64,000 nucleotides of DNA from Dastarcus helophoroides (GCA_028583605.1 CM053331.1:31970411-32034410), one strand, 5' to 3'. Counted from the first letter of the stretch, positions 36,801 through 51,800 are shown. Numbers and translations: made by a program. The notes: generated by a model not told the origin, from the letters alone.

Positions 36801-39800
36801 CTCTCAAAATTTCGACTTTTTTCTTGACATTTCGACCTTTTTCGCAAAATTTCGTTTTTTTTCTAAAACTTCAAATTTTTCCGCGAAATTTTGCCCTTAA
36901 TATAGAAATTTCGACTTTTTTTTAGAAATTTCGACTTTAAAGTCAAAATTTGGAATTTTTTATTTGAAATTTCGGCTTTTTTCTTAAAATCTCCACTCTT
37001 TATCAAATTTCGATTTTTTTTCTCGAAATGTGGAAGTTTTTCTCAAATATCGACTTTTTTCTCGAAATTTCAAAATTTTTCTCATATTTCGACTTTTTTT
37101 TTCAAAATTTTGACCTTAGTATCGAAATTTCGACTTTAAATTCAACATTTCGACTTTTTTTCTCAAAATTTCGATATTTTTCCTAAATTTCGACTTTTTT
37201 CTCAAAATTCGACTTTTTTCTGGAAATTATTTCGACTTTTTTGAAAATTTCAACTTATTCTAAATTTTATAAAGGCGTAGAAAGGCCATCGATTAAAAAA
37301 AAATTTTATTTTTGGAAATTTCGATTTTTTTTTCCCAAACTTCGATTTGAAGCTCCAAATTTCGACTTTTTTCTGGAAATTTCGACTTTTTTCTTAAATT
37401 GCGACTTTGTTTTCTCAAAATTTCGACTTTTTTCTTGACATTTCGACCTTTTTCGCAAGATTTTTTTTTCTCAAATTTCAACTTTTTCCTCGAAATTTTG
37501 ACCATAATATAGAAATTTCGACTTTTTTTCAAAATTTCGACTTTTTTTTCAACATTTCGATTTTTTTCTCGAAATCTCCGCTTTTTTCAAATTTCGATTT
37601 TTTTTCTCGAAATTTCGACGTTTTCATCAATATGGACTTTTTTCTCGAAATTTCGACATTTTTCTCGAAATTTCGACTTTTCGAAATTTAGACTTTTATT
37701 CTACAAATTTCGACATTTTTCTCGAAATTTCGACTTTTAATCTACAAATTTTGACTTTTTTTCTCAAATTTCGACTCTTCTCGAAATTTCGAGCTTATAA
37801 GGTCATAGTTTCGACTTTTTCTCAAATTTCGATTTTTTTCTCAAATTTCGACTTTTTTCTCGAAATGTTGATCTAAATCACGAAATTTCGATGTAGAACT
37901 CGAAATTTCGACTTTTTTCTCGAAATTTCAACTTTAATCTCGAAATTTCTGAGAAAAAGACCAAAGTTCGCTAATTAAAAGTAACAATTATTGGTCGTAC
38001 CCTACTACCAACTGTCAAGATTGTTGGGAAAGAGGAGTGGTGAGACGTAACTGTCGTCTGCCTAATTTAACCATAGAGTGTGCTTATTATAGAGCGACTT
38101 ATTCTCGAAATTTCGAGAGAAAATTCGATATCAAAGTCGAAATTTCAAGATTAATCTCGGAATTAAAAAAAAAGTGGAAATTTTTAAAAGAAAGTCGAAT
38201 TTTCGAAAAAAAAGTCGAAATTTTAAGTGTAAAGTCAAAATTTTGGGTTCAAAGTCGAAATTTCGGGTTTAGAGTCGAAATTTCGGGTTTAAAGTGGAAA
38301 TTTCGAGTTTAAATCCGAAATTTCGACATTAAAGTTGAAATTTCGATAGAAAAAGTCGAAATTTCAAAAAAAATCGACATTTCGAGAAAAGAAGTCAAAA
38401 TCTCTTAAAATACTTTTTTAAATAAATGTCTTTTTTACGTCTTTGTAAAATGTCGAAATTTCAAAACACATTTTTTTTTAATCAACCCTTTTCTAGGCTT
38501 TTGTAAAATGTGGACTTTGAACTCGAAATTTCGAATTTTTTCTCGAAAATTCTACTTTAATATTAAAATGTCAAGAAAAAAGTCGCAATTTTGGGAAATA
38601 AAAAATTGAATTTACTGAACGTATCCTACTGCTAAGTGTCAATATTAAATTGTAAAAGAGTCGGTGCTTAGAATATAGTCTTATATTCTAAGGGTTGGTG
38701 GGGCTTAACTGTCATCTGCCTAACTTAACCAGAGAATAAGAAATTTCGACTTATCTTGAAATTTCGTTAACAGAAATTGAAATTTCGAGATTAAAGCCGA
38801 AATTTCGACTTTATGTATGAAATTTCCTCAAAAAAAGTCGAAATTTGGAAAATAAAGCAGAAATTTCCACTTTAATTTCCAGTTTAAACTTCATATTTCT
38901 AAATATATTTTTATAAATGAATGCCCTTTCTACATCGTAAAAAACCAAAGAAGAAAATAAATATGTATCGGATTTTTTTAATTAGGAATAAATAACTAAA
39001 ATATAAATATTAGCGTTTAAAATCCAGGAAAAAACTTTCAAAATTAAACTACGCCAATTTGTTATTATCATTCAATTTTTCTTTTATTAGAAATGTTTAA
39101 AAATTTCACAAACAAAGCGATTAATCGGAAATCAATCTTTCAGCACCCAATTTTATCGGGAATCGATACTTTTGCTCACGATTCGAATCGAACCAAAAAT
39201 CGATTATTTTAAAAAGGAATCGACATCCCTAATTACAACCAGAAGTATGATGCACCCCTAGTTTTCCCTAAAGCATTAGACGTTCCCGCTGTTTCATTAC
39301 AGAACGTTTGATTGAAAAGCATCTAGACCTTTATTTTTTTATTTGATTCGTTATAACGACTCCTTCAAAGATAATTCGAAGTATTTACCGATTTGCACTG
39401 ATTTCAAAATTTGGTTTCAGCTCGCAAATGTCCCGCCTTCTGGGATGATATCCTCTGTTGGCCGCCGACCGAAACCAACACAACAGCGAATCTAAGTTGT
39501 AAATTAGCATCTCACGTGGCTGGCTTCAATAAAATTGTAAGTATTTAAGAAAGACGATAAATCTGAATTTGTCGACTTTCCTACCTTATAAAATGGGTAG
39601 TAAACTGAACCATAAAACGTTTTACGGCGTTCCTTTAACATATCCCTTATAATAGCTAAAAATACCGAAAATTATACCAACTAATCCAATCCAAAGGCGA
39701 TATTTACAGAATAAATAATTCGCGTTGCATAATAGAGCATTATTTTTCGATCTGGAGTGTTTTCGAATATACCTTTTTAAAAACATAAATGCTTTCATCT

Positions 39801-42800
39801 ACTCAGGCTTTAAGTGTTTTCGTTCATAATCTGTTGTGAAGCAAAATTGCCTTATTTTATAAATCCACACACTTTGCCAATATTTCCAAACTGAGTAGCA
39901 AAAATGTTAAATAAAATTAATAAACTAAAATCCCCCTGCCAACAATTTATTTAAACCATTCATTTATTGTGTCCGTAAAATCTTGCAAAATCCTTCATTA
40001 TTTTTGAAATTTTGGAAAAAGTCAAAAAATTTTCAGTAATCTAAATTTAGTATCAAAATTTTCACAAAATTAAAAAATAAATCAAAATCTTAAAGATAAT
40101 CAAAATTGTGAAAGAGTTGAAATTTACAAATGAAGCTAAAATCTGGAAAAAGTGATAATTGAAAAAAATAGAAAAATCGAAATTCGAAATTTTCAAAATA
40201 TAAAGTCGAAATGTTTAAAAAAGTCAAGATTTTCAATAAAAATCAAAGTCAGATTTTAAAAAAAATCGTTATTTTTAAAGTCAAAACGAAAAAAAGGTGA
40301 AATTTAAAAAAAAGTCGAATTTAGTATGAAAATTGAAATAAAAATCTTGTGTCCTGAAACCAAAAAAGATTAAAAAGCCCAACGTGTTTCGATAGCTAAG
40401 CTATCATTTTCAGAGAGATACTGAATGGAAATTTATTATAAAAATCGAATTTTAAAACAGTCGGGTTTGCTTGCCAAAAGTTGAAATTTCGAGTCAACAT
40501 TTTACAAAACGTTTGCAAAAATTTTCATTAACAAAATGGAAATTTTCAAAAAAGATCACATTATTAAAAATTTAAGCTATTGGAAGGAAATTTTGAAAAA
40601 AGAAGTTTTTCTTGACAAAAACAGGAATTATCATAAAATGTTCAAAAAAGAAAATCAAAATGTACTCAAAAATCATTATTTTCAAGCTGAAATTTTGAAA
40701 AAAGGCAAAAACCTCGAAATTTTCCAAATCAGGTCAAAATTTCGATAAAAAGTTGACATTTTGGAAGTCAAATGAGAAAATGTCCACATTCTGAAAGCTG
40801 ATATTTTAAAATGTCGAAATTTTCCAAATTAGGTCAACATTTCGAAGAAAAGTTGACATTTCGGAAATCGAAAGAGAAAATGTCAACATTCTGAAAGAAT
40901 TTGATATTTAAAATGTCAAAATTTTCAAAATACATTCCCAATAAAAATTGAGTTCTCAAAAAAATTCGGAATTTCCAAAAAGGCGACCCAAGAATTCTTG
41001 CTCTTCTTTCACGGGAACAAAGGCTTGGGTATCAGCTAGTATAGCATAAATCAAAGATGTGAATTTGAAAAAAATATTCAAACTGGTCAAAAATAAACCT
41101 ACAACTTATATTAACAAAAAACCTTGAAACTTCAATGAAAAAGTAAATATTTGGAGATTACTATGAAAATTAAAAAAAAAGTAACATTTTTGTAACAAAC
41201 CCCAATCTCAATTTACAATGTTGTCTGCTATTGAGACATACAACACTGCAGATGTCATCAAAGAAAGTAACATGCAGATTGGGTAAAATTTGCCCTAGAA
41301 ATAATTATAAAGCTGAACATTTTATACAATTGACACTAATTTAGAACATTTGTCATCCAAATCAAAAACATGATAGCTTTCATTTTTTATTAGAACATAA
41401 ACATTTAGTGCCTAAAATTAATATCACTATGATGCATCTTCTTCCATTTCTTCACCTTCACTCTCTTTAGCATCTTCGTCATCTTCTGATAACCGTTCAA
41501 AACCTTCTCCTTTAGTCCACCTCGCTTTTAATGATAATTTAAATGTGGCTAACCTATATTCCAAAAGTTCTAATATTTTGGCTTGTTCCGGAGTTAATAC
41601 ACTACCCTCTTTACAAACTTCATAGTCTTTAATTAAAGTAACAACCCCTGGAAATCAAATTATTATAGTTTTATACACCATGTATTTTGCTACGACATAC
41701 CTCTGTCTAATTTAGTTGGCATGCCAAGTTGTCTTAAATAAGGTTCGATAGCGTGCGAAAACTGTTTTAAGGGTCCTTCGTCTAAGCTGATAGTTGTGTT
41801 AACTTGAAATCCCGATCTGGCGAAATCTTCGAATGAAAAACTGTCAAACCACTCGACCACTTCCTTTTTGCTGCAGTCGGTAAATAGCAAACCACACTGA
41901 CCTTTTAAACATTTAGATATCTACGAAGCATAAATTATAATTCTGATCCACCTAGTTAATAATACGTACCTTGTGTATGTCATCTTGCACTTCCTCTTCG
42001 GGAGTGCGTCCCAAGCCAACGCCTATCACTTTGTTCTTGCCGAAGAAGAATCTGCTTGGTTTCCATTCTTCCCTCACCTCTTTCATTTTCTCGTTTCGCA
42101 TATTTCTGAAGGTGAAAACGTACACACTGTTGAATTTTTCGACGCAATTCCGCACATCCTCCACAATTCGTTGCTTCAGCGCCAGACCCTTCTTGTTGGT
42201 TTTCGTCAAAGAAACTAAAAATAACTCACAGTAGCAGGCTTCTTCAACTGAATTCCAATAACGACTTACTCTTTTTGTCTCTTTTTGATTTAGGCATTGT
42301 TCGGTTATTTTAAAACTAATTTAATTCAACAACACATTAGAAGTTTACAACGGGCACGTGTTTACGTTGTTTATAACCTATAATTCACAGTGTCAGCTGC
42401 AGGCGGTGGTGTTCTGTGGTTACAGGCTGACATATGAATGAGCGCGTCCAGCGTTAAAGCTGGAGCGTTCAGATCGACGGCAAGCAATAAGCAGTCAGCG
42501 CAAACTCCCGCTAAAAGAAAATCAATAATTCTAAATTCAACCCAAATTAACCCGACTTTTTAAATAATAGAATACTTACACGATAGGATACCAGCTGATA
42601 CCCACATCTTCGTCTACGTGAAAGAAGAGAAAGAATTATTGTGTAACTTTTTTGAAAATTTCGACTTTCATGAAGAATTCAGTTTTCATAGAAAATGCCT
42701 ACTTATTTTGAAAAATTCGACATTTCAAATTACCCACTTTTTTCACAATGTGGGTCTTTTCTCGTTCGACTTCCACAATTTTTTCTCGACATTTTAAGTT

Positions 42801-45800
42801 CGAAAACTTCGACTTATTTTGAAATGTTGACTTTTATAAAACTTCCAACTTCTCCGATTTCAAGGTTTTTGGATATATTTTGATTTCTCTAAACTTTTTA
42901 CTTCTTTGTAACTTTTGTCATTGTATTTTTTAAAAATTTTAACTTTTTTTAAAAATTTCCTTACCAATATTAGAAAATTTTTAAATAATTTTAATTTATC
43001 TCGAAGTTTTAAAGTTTTCGAAAATTTCGACTTTTTTCAAACGTTTGAATTTATTTTTGAAAATGTTGACCTTTTTTAAAAATTTTGACTGGAAATTTAA
43101 GTCTCTGCAAATCTGACTTAAATTCGATATTTTCTAAACATATCAATTCTTTTTGAAAATTTCAAATGTTTAAAAATTTCGACTTCTGGAAACATCTACT
43201 CTTTCGAGTGTTTGATTTTTTTTAATTCGACTTTCTTTCAAAATTTTGACGTTCTCTCAAAATTTTCAAAAACTGATGTATTTTTTAAAAAATCTGCCTT
43301 CGATTTTATTGAAAATTTCTCAATATTTCTTGACTTTTTTTTTAACATTTCGTCCCTATATTTTGAATGATTCTCGTTTCAAATTTTTAAATTTTTTTAT
43401 TTCCACTTTTTTTAAATGTTTACAATTTCGACTTTCTGAAAATTTTTAAGAATTTTGACTTTTGTAGAAAATGTTCACCTTTTATCATCAAAATTTCGAC
43501 TTTTCCTAGAAGTTATACCTTTTTCAGAATTTTATTTTTTTGAAAATTTCTCCCTTTCTTAAAAACTTTGACTTTTTTTGTAAAAATTTTGACTTTCTAA
43601 TAAAAATGTTGACTTTTTTGCAAAAATTTTGACACGAGACTTTTTTTAAGATTTCAATGTTTTGAATATTTTGATTTTTTTTATAAATGTGTTTATTAAG
43701 ATATTTTTTTTACCTCTACCTTTGCTTCAAAATATTCACATTTATTATTATTCAGACTCTTTGTAACTTCTCAAAGTTATGCCTTTTTTGAAAATTCCGA
43801 CTTTTTTTCAAAAAGTTTGTCTTTTTTTCGAAGTTTCGACTTTTATTTAGTAAATTGGACTTTTATTTGAAAAATTTAGCATTTTCGAATTTTCACCTTT
43901 TTTGACAAATTGATTTTTTTTTCAAAATTGAGACTTTTTAAAATTCTCGAATATTCTCAGAATTTTTTCCATTTTTGAAACTCTGTATTTCATCATCAAA
44001 ATTTGGACTGTTTTCGAGGTTATGGTTTTTATAGAATTTAAACGTTTTTCGAAATTTCTATTTTTTTCAAATTTCAAAAAATCTTAACAAAAAATCAAAT
44101 TTGAAGTCGAAATTTTCAACCAAATTTTAAAAATCAAAATTCAAATTGTTTAAAAAAATTCATTTTTTATTTTGGTTTATAATCTGGTTTTACAAAAATG
44201 TTTATCTTAATCACGAAATTTCGAAAAATTTTTGATTATTTAACTTAAGTTCGTTTCATAACAGTTTAGTTTATGTTCCAAATTTTCTTTTTTAATAATG
44301 TTCAAAAGGTTTTAGGAGATAAATTGGATTTTATGAAGAACATACTTCATATTCCAATCATTTCTTCAAAATATATTTATTTTTTTATTGACTCATTAAA
44401 AGTTAAGATTCTTCGGGTTAGCGCTAATTCAATCGTGATGCAATACGTCATAGAGAAACTAAGAAACTAAGAAACCAAGAAACTAAAAAAATAAGAAATT
44501 AAGAAACTAAAAAAATAAGAAACTAAGAAACTGAGAAACTGAGAAACTAAGAAACTGAGAAACTAAGAAACTAAGAAACTAAGAAACTAAGAAACTAAGA
44601 AACTAAGAAACTAAGAAACTAAGAAACTAAGAAACTAAGAAACTAAGAAACTAAGAAACTAAGAAACTAAGAAACTAAGAAACTAAGAAACTAAGAAACT
44701 AAGAAACTAAGAAACTAAGAAACTAAGAAACTAAGAAACTAAGAAACTAAGAAACTAAGAAACTAAGAAACTAAGAAACTAAGAAACTAAGAAACTAAGA
44801 AACTAAGAAACTAAGAAACTAAGAAACTAAGAAACTAAGAAACTAAGAAACTAAGAAACTAAAAAAATAAGAAACTAAGAAACTAAAAAAATAAGAAACT
44901 AAGAAACTGAGAAACTGAAAAACTGAGAAACTGAGAAAATATGAAACTCAGAAACTGAGAAAATAAGAAACTAAGAAACTAAGAAGCTAAGAAACTAAGC
45001 AACTAAGCAACTAATAAACTGAGAAACTGAGAAACTGAGAAACTGAGAAACTGAGAAACTGAGAAACTGAGAAACTAAGAAACTGAGAAACTGAGAAACT
45101 GAGAAACTGAGAAACTGAGAAACTGAGAAACTGAGAAACTAAAAAACTAAGAAACTAAGAAACTATCAAATGGAGAAACTGAGAAGCTATGAAACTAAGA
45201 TATTAAGAAACTGAGAAACTGGGAAACTATAAAATTTAGAAGCTAAGAAACTGTGAAACAGAAACATAGTTTCATAATTTCGTAATTTCATAGTTTTATA
45301 GTGTTTCAGTTTCATAGTTTTATAGTTTCTCAGTTTCTTAGTTTCTCAGTTCCATATATTCTCGGTTTCATAGTTTCTCAGTGTCTCAACTTCTTAATTT
45401 TACAGTTTCTTAGTCTCTTAGTTTCATAATTTCTCAATCTCTCCATTTTATAGTTTCTTAGTTTTGTAGTTTCTCAGTTTCTTAATTTCTTAGTTTCTTA
45501 AACTAAACGGAGAAACTATGAAACCATGAAACTGAGAGACTATGAAACTATGAAACTATGAAACTATGAAACTATGAAACTATGAAACTATGAAACTATG
45601 AAACTATGAAACTATGAAACTATGAAACTATGAAACTATGAAACTATGAAACTATGAAACTATGAAACTATGAAACTATGAAACTATGAAACTATGAAAC
45701 TATGAAACTATGAAACTATGAAACTATGAAACTATGAAACTATGAAACTATGAAACTATGAAACTATGAAACTATGAAACTATGAAACTATGAAACTATG

Positions 45801-48800
45801 AAACTATGAAACTATGAAACTATGAAACTATGAAACTATGAAACTATGAAACTATGAAACTATGAAACTATGAAACTATGAAACTATGAAACTATGAAAC
45901 TATGAAACTATGAAACTATGAAACTATGAAACTATGAAACTATGAAACTATGAAACTATGAAACTATGAAACTATGAAACTATGAAACTATGAAACTATG
46001 AAACTATGAAACTATGAAACTATGAAACTATGAAACTATGAAACTATGAAACTATGAAACTATGAAACTATGAAACTATGAAACTATGAAACTATGAAAC
46101 TATGAAACTATGAAACTATGAAACTATGAAACTATGAAACTATGAAACTATGAAACTATTAAACTATTAAACTATTAAACTATTAAACTATTAAACTATT
46201 AAACTATAAAACTAAGAAATTAAGAAACTGAGAAACTAAAAACTTAGAAACTGAGAAACCAAGAAGCTAAAAAATTTCAAAATTAATTAATTTGGAAACT
46301 GGGAAACTGAGAAGCGGAAAAAATGAAAAATTGAGAAACTAAGATATAGAGAGACTGAGATAAAAAGAAACTGAGAAAATTAGAATCTACGAGATTGAAA
46401 AACTGAGAAACTAAGAAACTACGAATCTGAGAAACTGTAAAACTAAGAAACTAAGGAATTGAGAAACTGACACAGAAAACTAAAAACTGAGAAACTGAAA
46501 AACCGAGCAACTGAGAAACTTAGAAGCTGGAAAACTGAGAAACTAGGAAACTAAAAACTTAGAAACTGGGAATCTTAGAAACTGATAAACTATGAAAATA
46601 TGAAACTATGAAACTATGAAACTATGAAACTATGAAACTATGAAACTATGAAACTATGAAACTATGAAACTATGAAACTATGAAACTATGAAACTATGAA
46701 ACTATGAAACTATGAAACTATGAAACACGAAACTATGAAAGTACAAAACTAATAAACTACGAATCTATAAAATTATGAAACTATAAACCTATGAAACTAT
46801 GAAACTTTAAAACTATGTAACTATGAAACTATGAAACTATGAAACTATGAAACTATGAAACTATGAAACTATGAAACTATGAAACTATGAAACTATGAAA
46901 CTATGAAACTATGAAACTATGAAACTATGAAACTATGAAACTATGAAACTATGAAACTATGAAACTATGAAACTATGAAACTATGAAACTATGAAACTAT
47001 GAAACTATGAAACTATGAAACTATGAAACTATGAAACTATGAAACTATGAAACTATGAAACTATGAAACTATGAAACTATGAAACTATGAAACTATGAAA
47101 CTATGAAACTATGAAACTATGAAACTATGAAACTATGAAACTATGAAACTATGAAACTATGAAACTATGAAACTATGAAACTATGAAACTATGAAACTAT
47201 GAAACTATGAAACTATGAAACTATGAAACTATGAAACTATGAAACTATGAAACTATGAAACTATGAAACTATGAAACTATGAAACTATGAAACTATGAAA
47301 CTATGAAACTATGAAACTATGAAACTATGAAACTATGAAACTATGAAACTATGAAACTATGAAACTATGAAACTATGAAACTATGAAACTATGAAACTAT
47401 GAAACTATGAAACTATTAAACTATTAAACTATTAAGCTATAAAACTAAGAAATGAAGAAACTGAGAAACTAAAAACTGAGAAACTGAGAAACCAAGAAGC
47501 TATCAAATTAAGAATCTGAGAAACCAAGAAGCTAAAAAATTTCAAAATTAATTAATTTGGAAACTGGGAAACTGAGAAGCGGAAAAAATGAAAAATTGAG
47601 AAACTAAGATATAGAGAGACTGAGATAAAAAGAAACTGAGAAAATTAGAATCTACGAGATTGAAAAACTGAGAAACTAAGAAACTACGAATCTGAGAAAC
47701 TGTAAAACTAAGAAACTAAGGAATTGAGAAACTGACACAGAAAACTAAAAACTGAGAAACTGAAAAACCGAGCAACTGAGAAACTTAGAAGCTGGAAAAC
47801 TGAGAAACTAGGAAACTAAAAACTTAGAAACTGAGAATCTTAGAAACTGATAAACTATGAAACTAAGCAACTAAGAAACTGAAGAATTAAGAAACTAAGA
47901 AATTAAGAAACTAAGAAATTTAGAAGCCGAGAAACTGAGAAGTAAAGAAACTAAGAAATGAAGAAATTGAAACACTGAGAGACTGAAAAAAAGAGAGACT
48001 GAGAAAATGAGAACCTGGGAGATTGAAAAACTGAGAAATTAAGAAACTGAGAATCTCAGTAAATATGAATCTAAGAGACTAAGAAAATAAAAAACTGTAG
48101 AGTCTCTGCGATACATTGATATTTTAAATGTCCGGAGACGGATTAAAGTTGGTAGGGGCCCTATGCAACACACTGGTGGGGACCCCTGCACACACCTAAA
48201 TCCTCCTCTGCAAACATCGTTCCTAAACTCAACGATGTATCGATATTTTAATGCTCAGCAATCGATATTATAAAATCGATACTTACAACTCATATATCGA
48301 TGTTTTAAAAAAATCTAGATATCGTTTGCATCCCCATTCCCAAAATAAAAATGGAATTTTTGCAAAAATCTTGAACATTTGAGGTTAAAAGCTCTAAAAA
48401 GATTTATAGCCAAATTTCCCGAAAAAATAAAAACCAAAAATGTGCATTTTAAAGAAAATATTTTTAAGAAGACTCAATTTTTATAAAAAAAACTCTGGAC
48501 ATTACGAAATCTTGAAAAAATAATCAAAATCGGGAAAAATGTAAATTTTCAAGATTAAGGTAAAAATTTGAGATTGTGTTGAAAATTTTTAGAAAATATA
48601 CGAAATTGGGGTCCAAGATTAGAAAACTAGTCATATAATGCCCAGAAAAATTGAAACTTGAGTATAAAATCGAAATCCTAAAAAAAGGAAAATTTGAGTT
48701 TTGGGAAACAAAGAGGAATTAAAAAAAACCATAATTCACACAAAGAAAAATATTCCACATATTTCAAAATAATGTTGACATTCTGAAATCAAGTCGTTTG

Positions 48801-51800
48801 AAAAAAATCTAAACAATTAGAACAAAAACCAAATAATGAATTTAATTCGAAATTTCGAAAAAACATCTAGATCTAGACAGAGCAGAGACTTTGAAATTTC
48901 GAAAATCGAAAAAGTCAACATTTTTCCTAATAAATAATAAAACAAATGAAAAATTATAAGCTTGGCATTAAAAAAGGTAAATATAGAATCTTCGAGAAAA
49001 TATGTTAAATTCGTAAGATAGTCTCGATATTTTGGGTTTAAATTTCGAAAATTTTAAGAATTCAGTTTTGATCCTAAAGTCAAAGTTTAGGAAAAACTTG
49101 AAAAAATAAAAAGTTATGTAGGCTGTAGAAAACTTTAATTAGAAGATTATTGTTACTAGCCATCAAGGATAATTCTTATTAATCATCTGATTACAAGCGA
49201 TAAGCGGTAAATTATTTTCAAATGGAATATTTGTCTCCAACTTATTGACCCCAGTAATGACATAGGTAACTCATATGAAACCCCAAAGATATGCCCCATA
49301 TATTACACACGGTGATATATTATTATTGAATGTAAAGGGTGATTTATCTTTAAAGCCTAATGGCCTATCCCCAACAAATGATTTACCTTTAACGTCTGAT
49401 GACATAGAGCGATGTTATTTATTAAAAATTTGGGGTATATCGACTTAGTCGAAAATGGTTAGTTTATGGCCCAAGTGTTTCAGTGTTTATCGTGTATTGT
49501 CACTTCAAGAGCAGGGTGCAATGTAAAATGATTTTTAAAATCATTTTCTCGATTTTCTAGAGCACTGAACTAAACACCTTATTACATCAGCAAATAACAC
49601 TGGTCAACACTGATTTTGTTACACGAAGTCTGGTAGGTGATTTTCTTTGGACTACCTACTATCTACATCATGAAACCGTACTTATTTTTTTTCATCACTC
49701 TCAGTTTTGTTGTGACAAGGTAAAATTTATTTTTGTAAATGTAGTTTTCCCAAATATTGTTCGTTTTTATTTAGGTCCATATATTATTTATATCTTAAAA
49801 AACTTTATCAGAAATAAAACATAATATTATGATCATATTAATTCTTCATTTGAAGTCTTTTTTATCATTAAAATTTGGGCACTTTTATGTAAATGAGACA
49901 ACAGGGATCGAAAAAATCGCAATTAGGAAAAAGGTTGTCCTACACGTAGATCATTAATTTGTAAATAGAAAGCTATAAAGCATTTACACTTGTAAAGCTC
50001 TCTGATATATTTCTACCACCACTTCATATCCAATTAAGCTTATTAAAAATTGTCTAGGGGGGATGGGTCCCAATAAAAATGGATTTTTATTTTTAAGAGA
50101 GAAATTCCCCAGATTGAGTGAAGTAGTAGAAGTAGTAGAACCTCAAATTACGAAAATCAATAAAAGAATCGTTGTTTAAAGAAATATTAAATGTTTTGAC
50201 AAAATCAGCATGAAGATGCTTCAAAAATTGAATTGAAATTTTTTTTGGTTTACCGTAAGAGTAACATCCAAAGATATTTAGTTAAAAAACTTTTATTGGA
50301 GTATAAAACTTTGGGTTAAAATATGGTAATCAAGATTTATTTTTTAGAGACATATCTTGACTTTATTCCTATGAATTAGGGGGCTCTGGGGGCTCTAAGT
50401 AATAAGAACTGATAAAAGTTTGATGCAGACATTCCAATGATGGAAACATTTTACCAGGGCAGATTAAACTCAAGAGTGTTGACTGACTACTACTGCTTGA
50501 TCGAGAGGGAACAATTAAAGGCTAAATAATCTAGAAAAACAAAGATTATAAGTTCATAATTGACATTTTTTGCTATATTTCTGGAGATCCATCATTTTTC
50601 AAACATTTAACAAACAAATGTTGTGGGTAATGAAAATTTCAAAGCTGCTTATTTTAAATGACAACTAACACTATCAAAAAATACAAGAGAAGTTCATGTG
50701 ACATGACAAAACTTCTATTTTGTTGACCTATGTAATTAATGATAATTAGGTGATATACTGTCATTCATTTTATGTTTACAAAAGATGGCGCCAAAGGATT
50801 CTTCAGATACTGATTTTTTTTTGGTGGAATGGATTGGTCCTTGATGATATACTCAATAAATTTTAAAACATAATTTATACATTAATTAAATCGCATTTAT
50901 TTATCACTAACAATCGGTTCATATTTCAGGACAATTATGCGACGAGATATTGCACCCCTAACGCTTCGTGGTACATCCATGAGGAAGAAAACACGTATTG
51001 GGCCGATTACAGAAATTGCTTCACGGGCCCAACCACTATGGTCTTTATATCAGCCAACGAAACTGCCTCCAGCAAAGCAAACTTGGCGAAGGCAAGCTTT
51101 GATTACTAAACTGTAAACGTAACAACTTCTTAATTAATCATGTTTTGTAGGAGTATGTGCATATACTGAAAATTATATCAACCGCCGGATACACAGTTTC
51201 CCTAATAACTTTAATTATGGCTTTTTTCATTATGCTGTTGATAAAGTAAAAGTGATTTTAATCGAACTGGATATACTGATGAAAGAAAGTCTTTTTCAGG
51301 AAGCTGCACTGCGCCAGGAACATGATTCACTTGCACTTGTTTGCTTCGTTTATTTTACGAGCTTTCATTTTTTTGCTGAGGGATGCCATATTCGAAGATG
51401 GGGTGGGGTTGAGTTCGGATTTTATACAGCAGAACGATTCAATATATTTTAAAGTGGATCCTGTGGTAAATATGATTTTTATACCAGTCGCTTACGTCGA
51501 CAGAGTTATGTAAATAATATGACGTGCATAACTTAAATAACTTTACATTTTTATCACCGCCTGCACTCAATATTTCAAATCAATGTTGTAACAGGTAACC
51601 ATTTAATAAATCCATACATGCAGGGTTTCTGGTAGCTAGTAGAAAACATGGACGCATTCCTTTATTTACTTTTTCTATTTCTGGTGGCACTTTTCCTAAA
51701 AATTACTTCTGACATTTGTAATTTTAAATTGTACATTTATCAAGTTCGAGTTGAGTTTACCAAATTGACGAGATCTAACAAAATCGAAAGAAATATTTGG

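Noticed and set aside
41971..42234. Two + strand frames of 81 and 87 codons
   Set aside because: Antisense shadows of the second Mrto4 exon.
44453..48087. CRISPR-like appearance of regular short repeats
   Set aside because: The unit is 8 bp with no spacers, and the genome is eukaryotic; it is a satellite.
49670..49719. Signal-peptide-like exon [17 protein letters not shown] with a donor, considered as receptor exon 1
   Set aside because: It lies downstream of the ectodomain exons at 18738 and 39421, and its phase-2 end does not fit the phase-0 exon at 50930. It could only be an alternative start needing another exon that I cannot see.
50471..50520. Possible exon after GGGCAG encoding [19 protein letters not shown]
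   Set aside because: It fits the phase of the 49670 candidate but lacks a good donor, and the ectodomain is already complete with six cysteines from the other exons.
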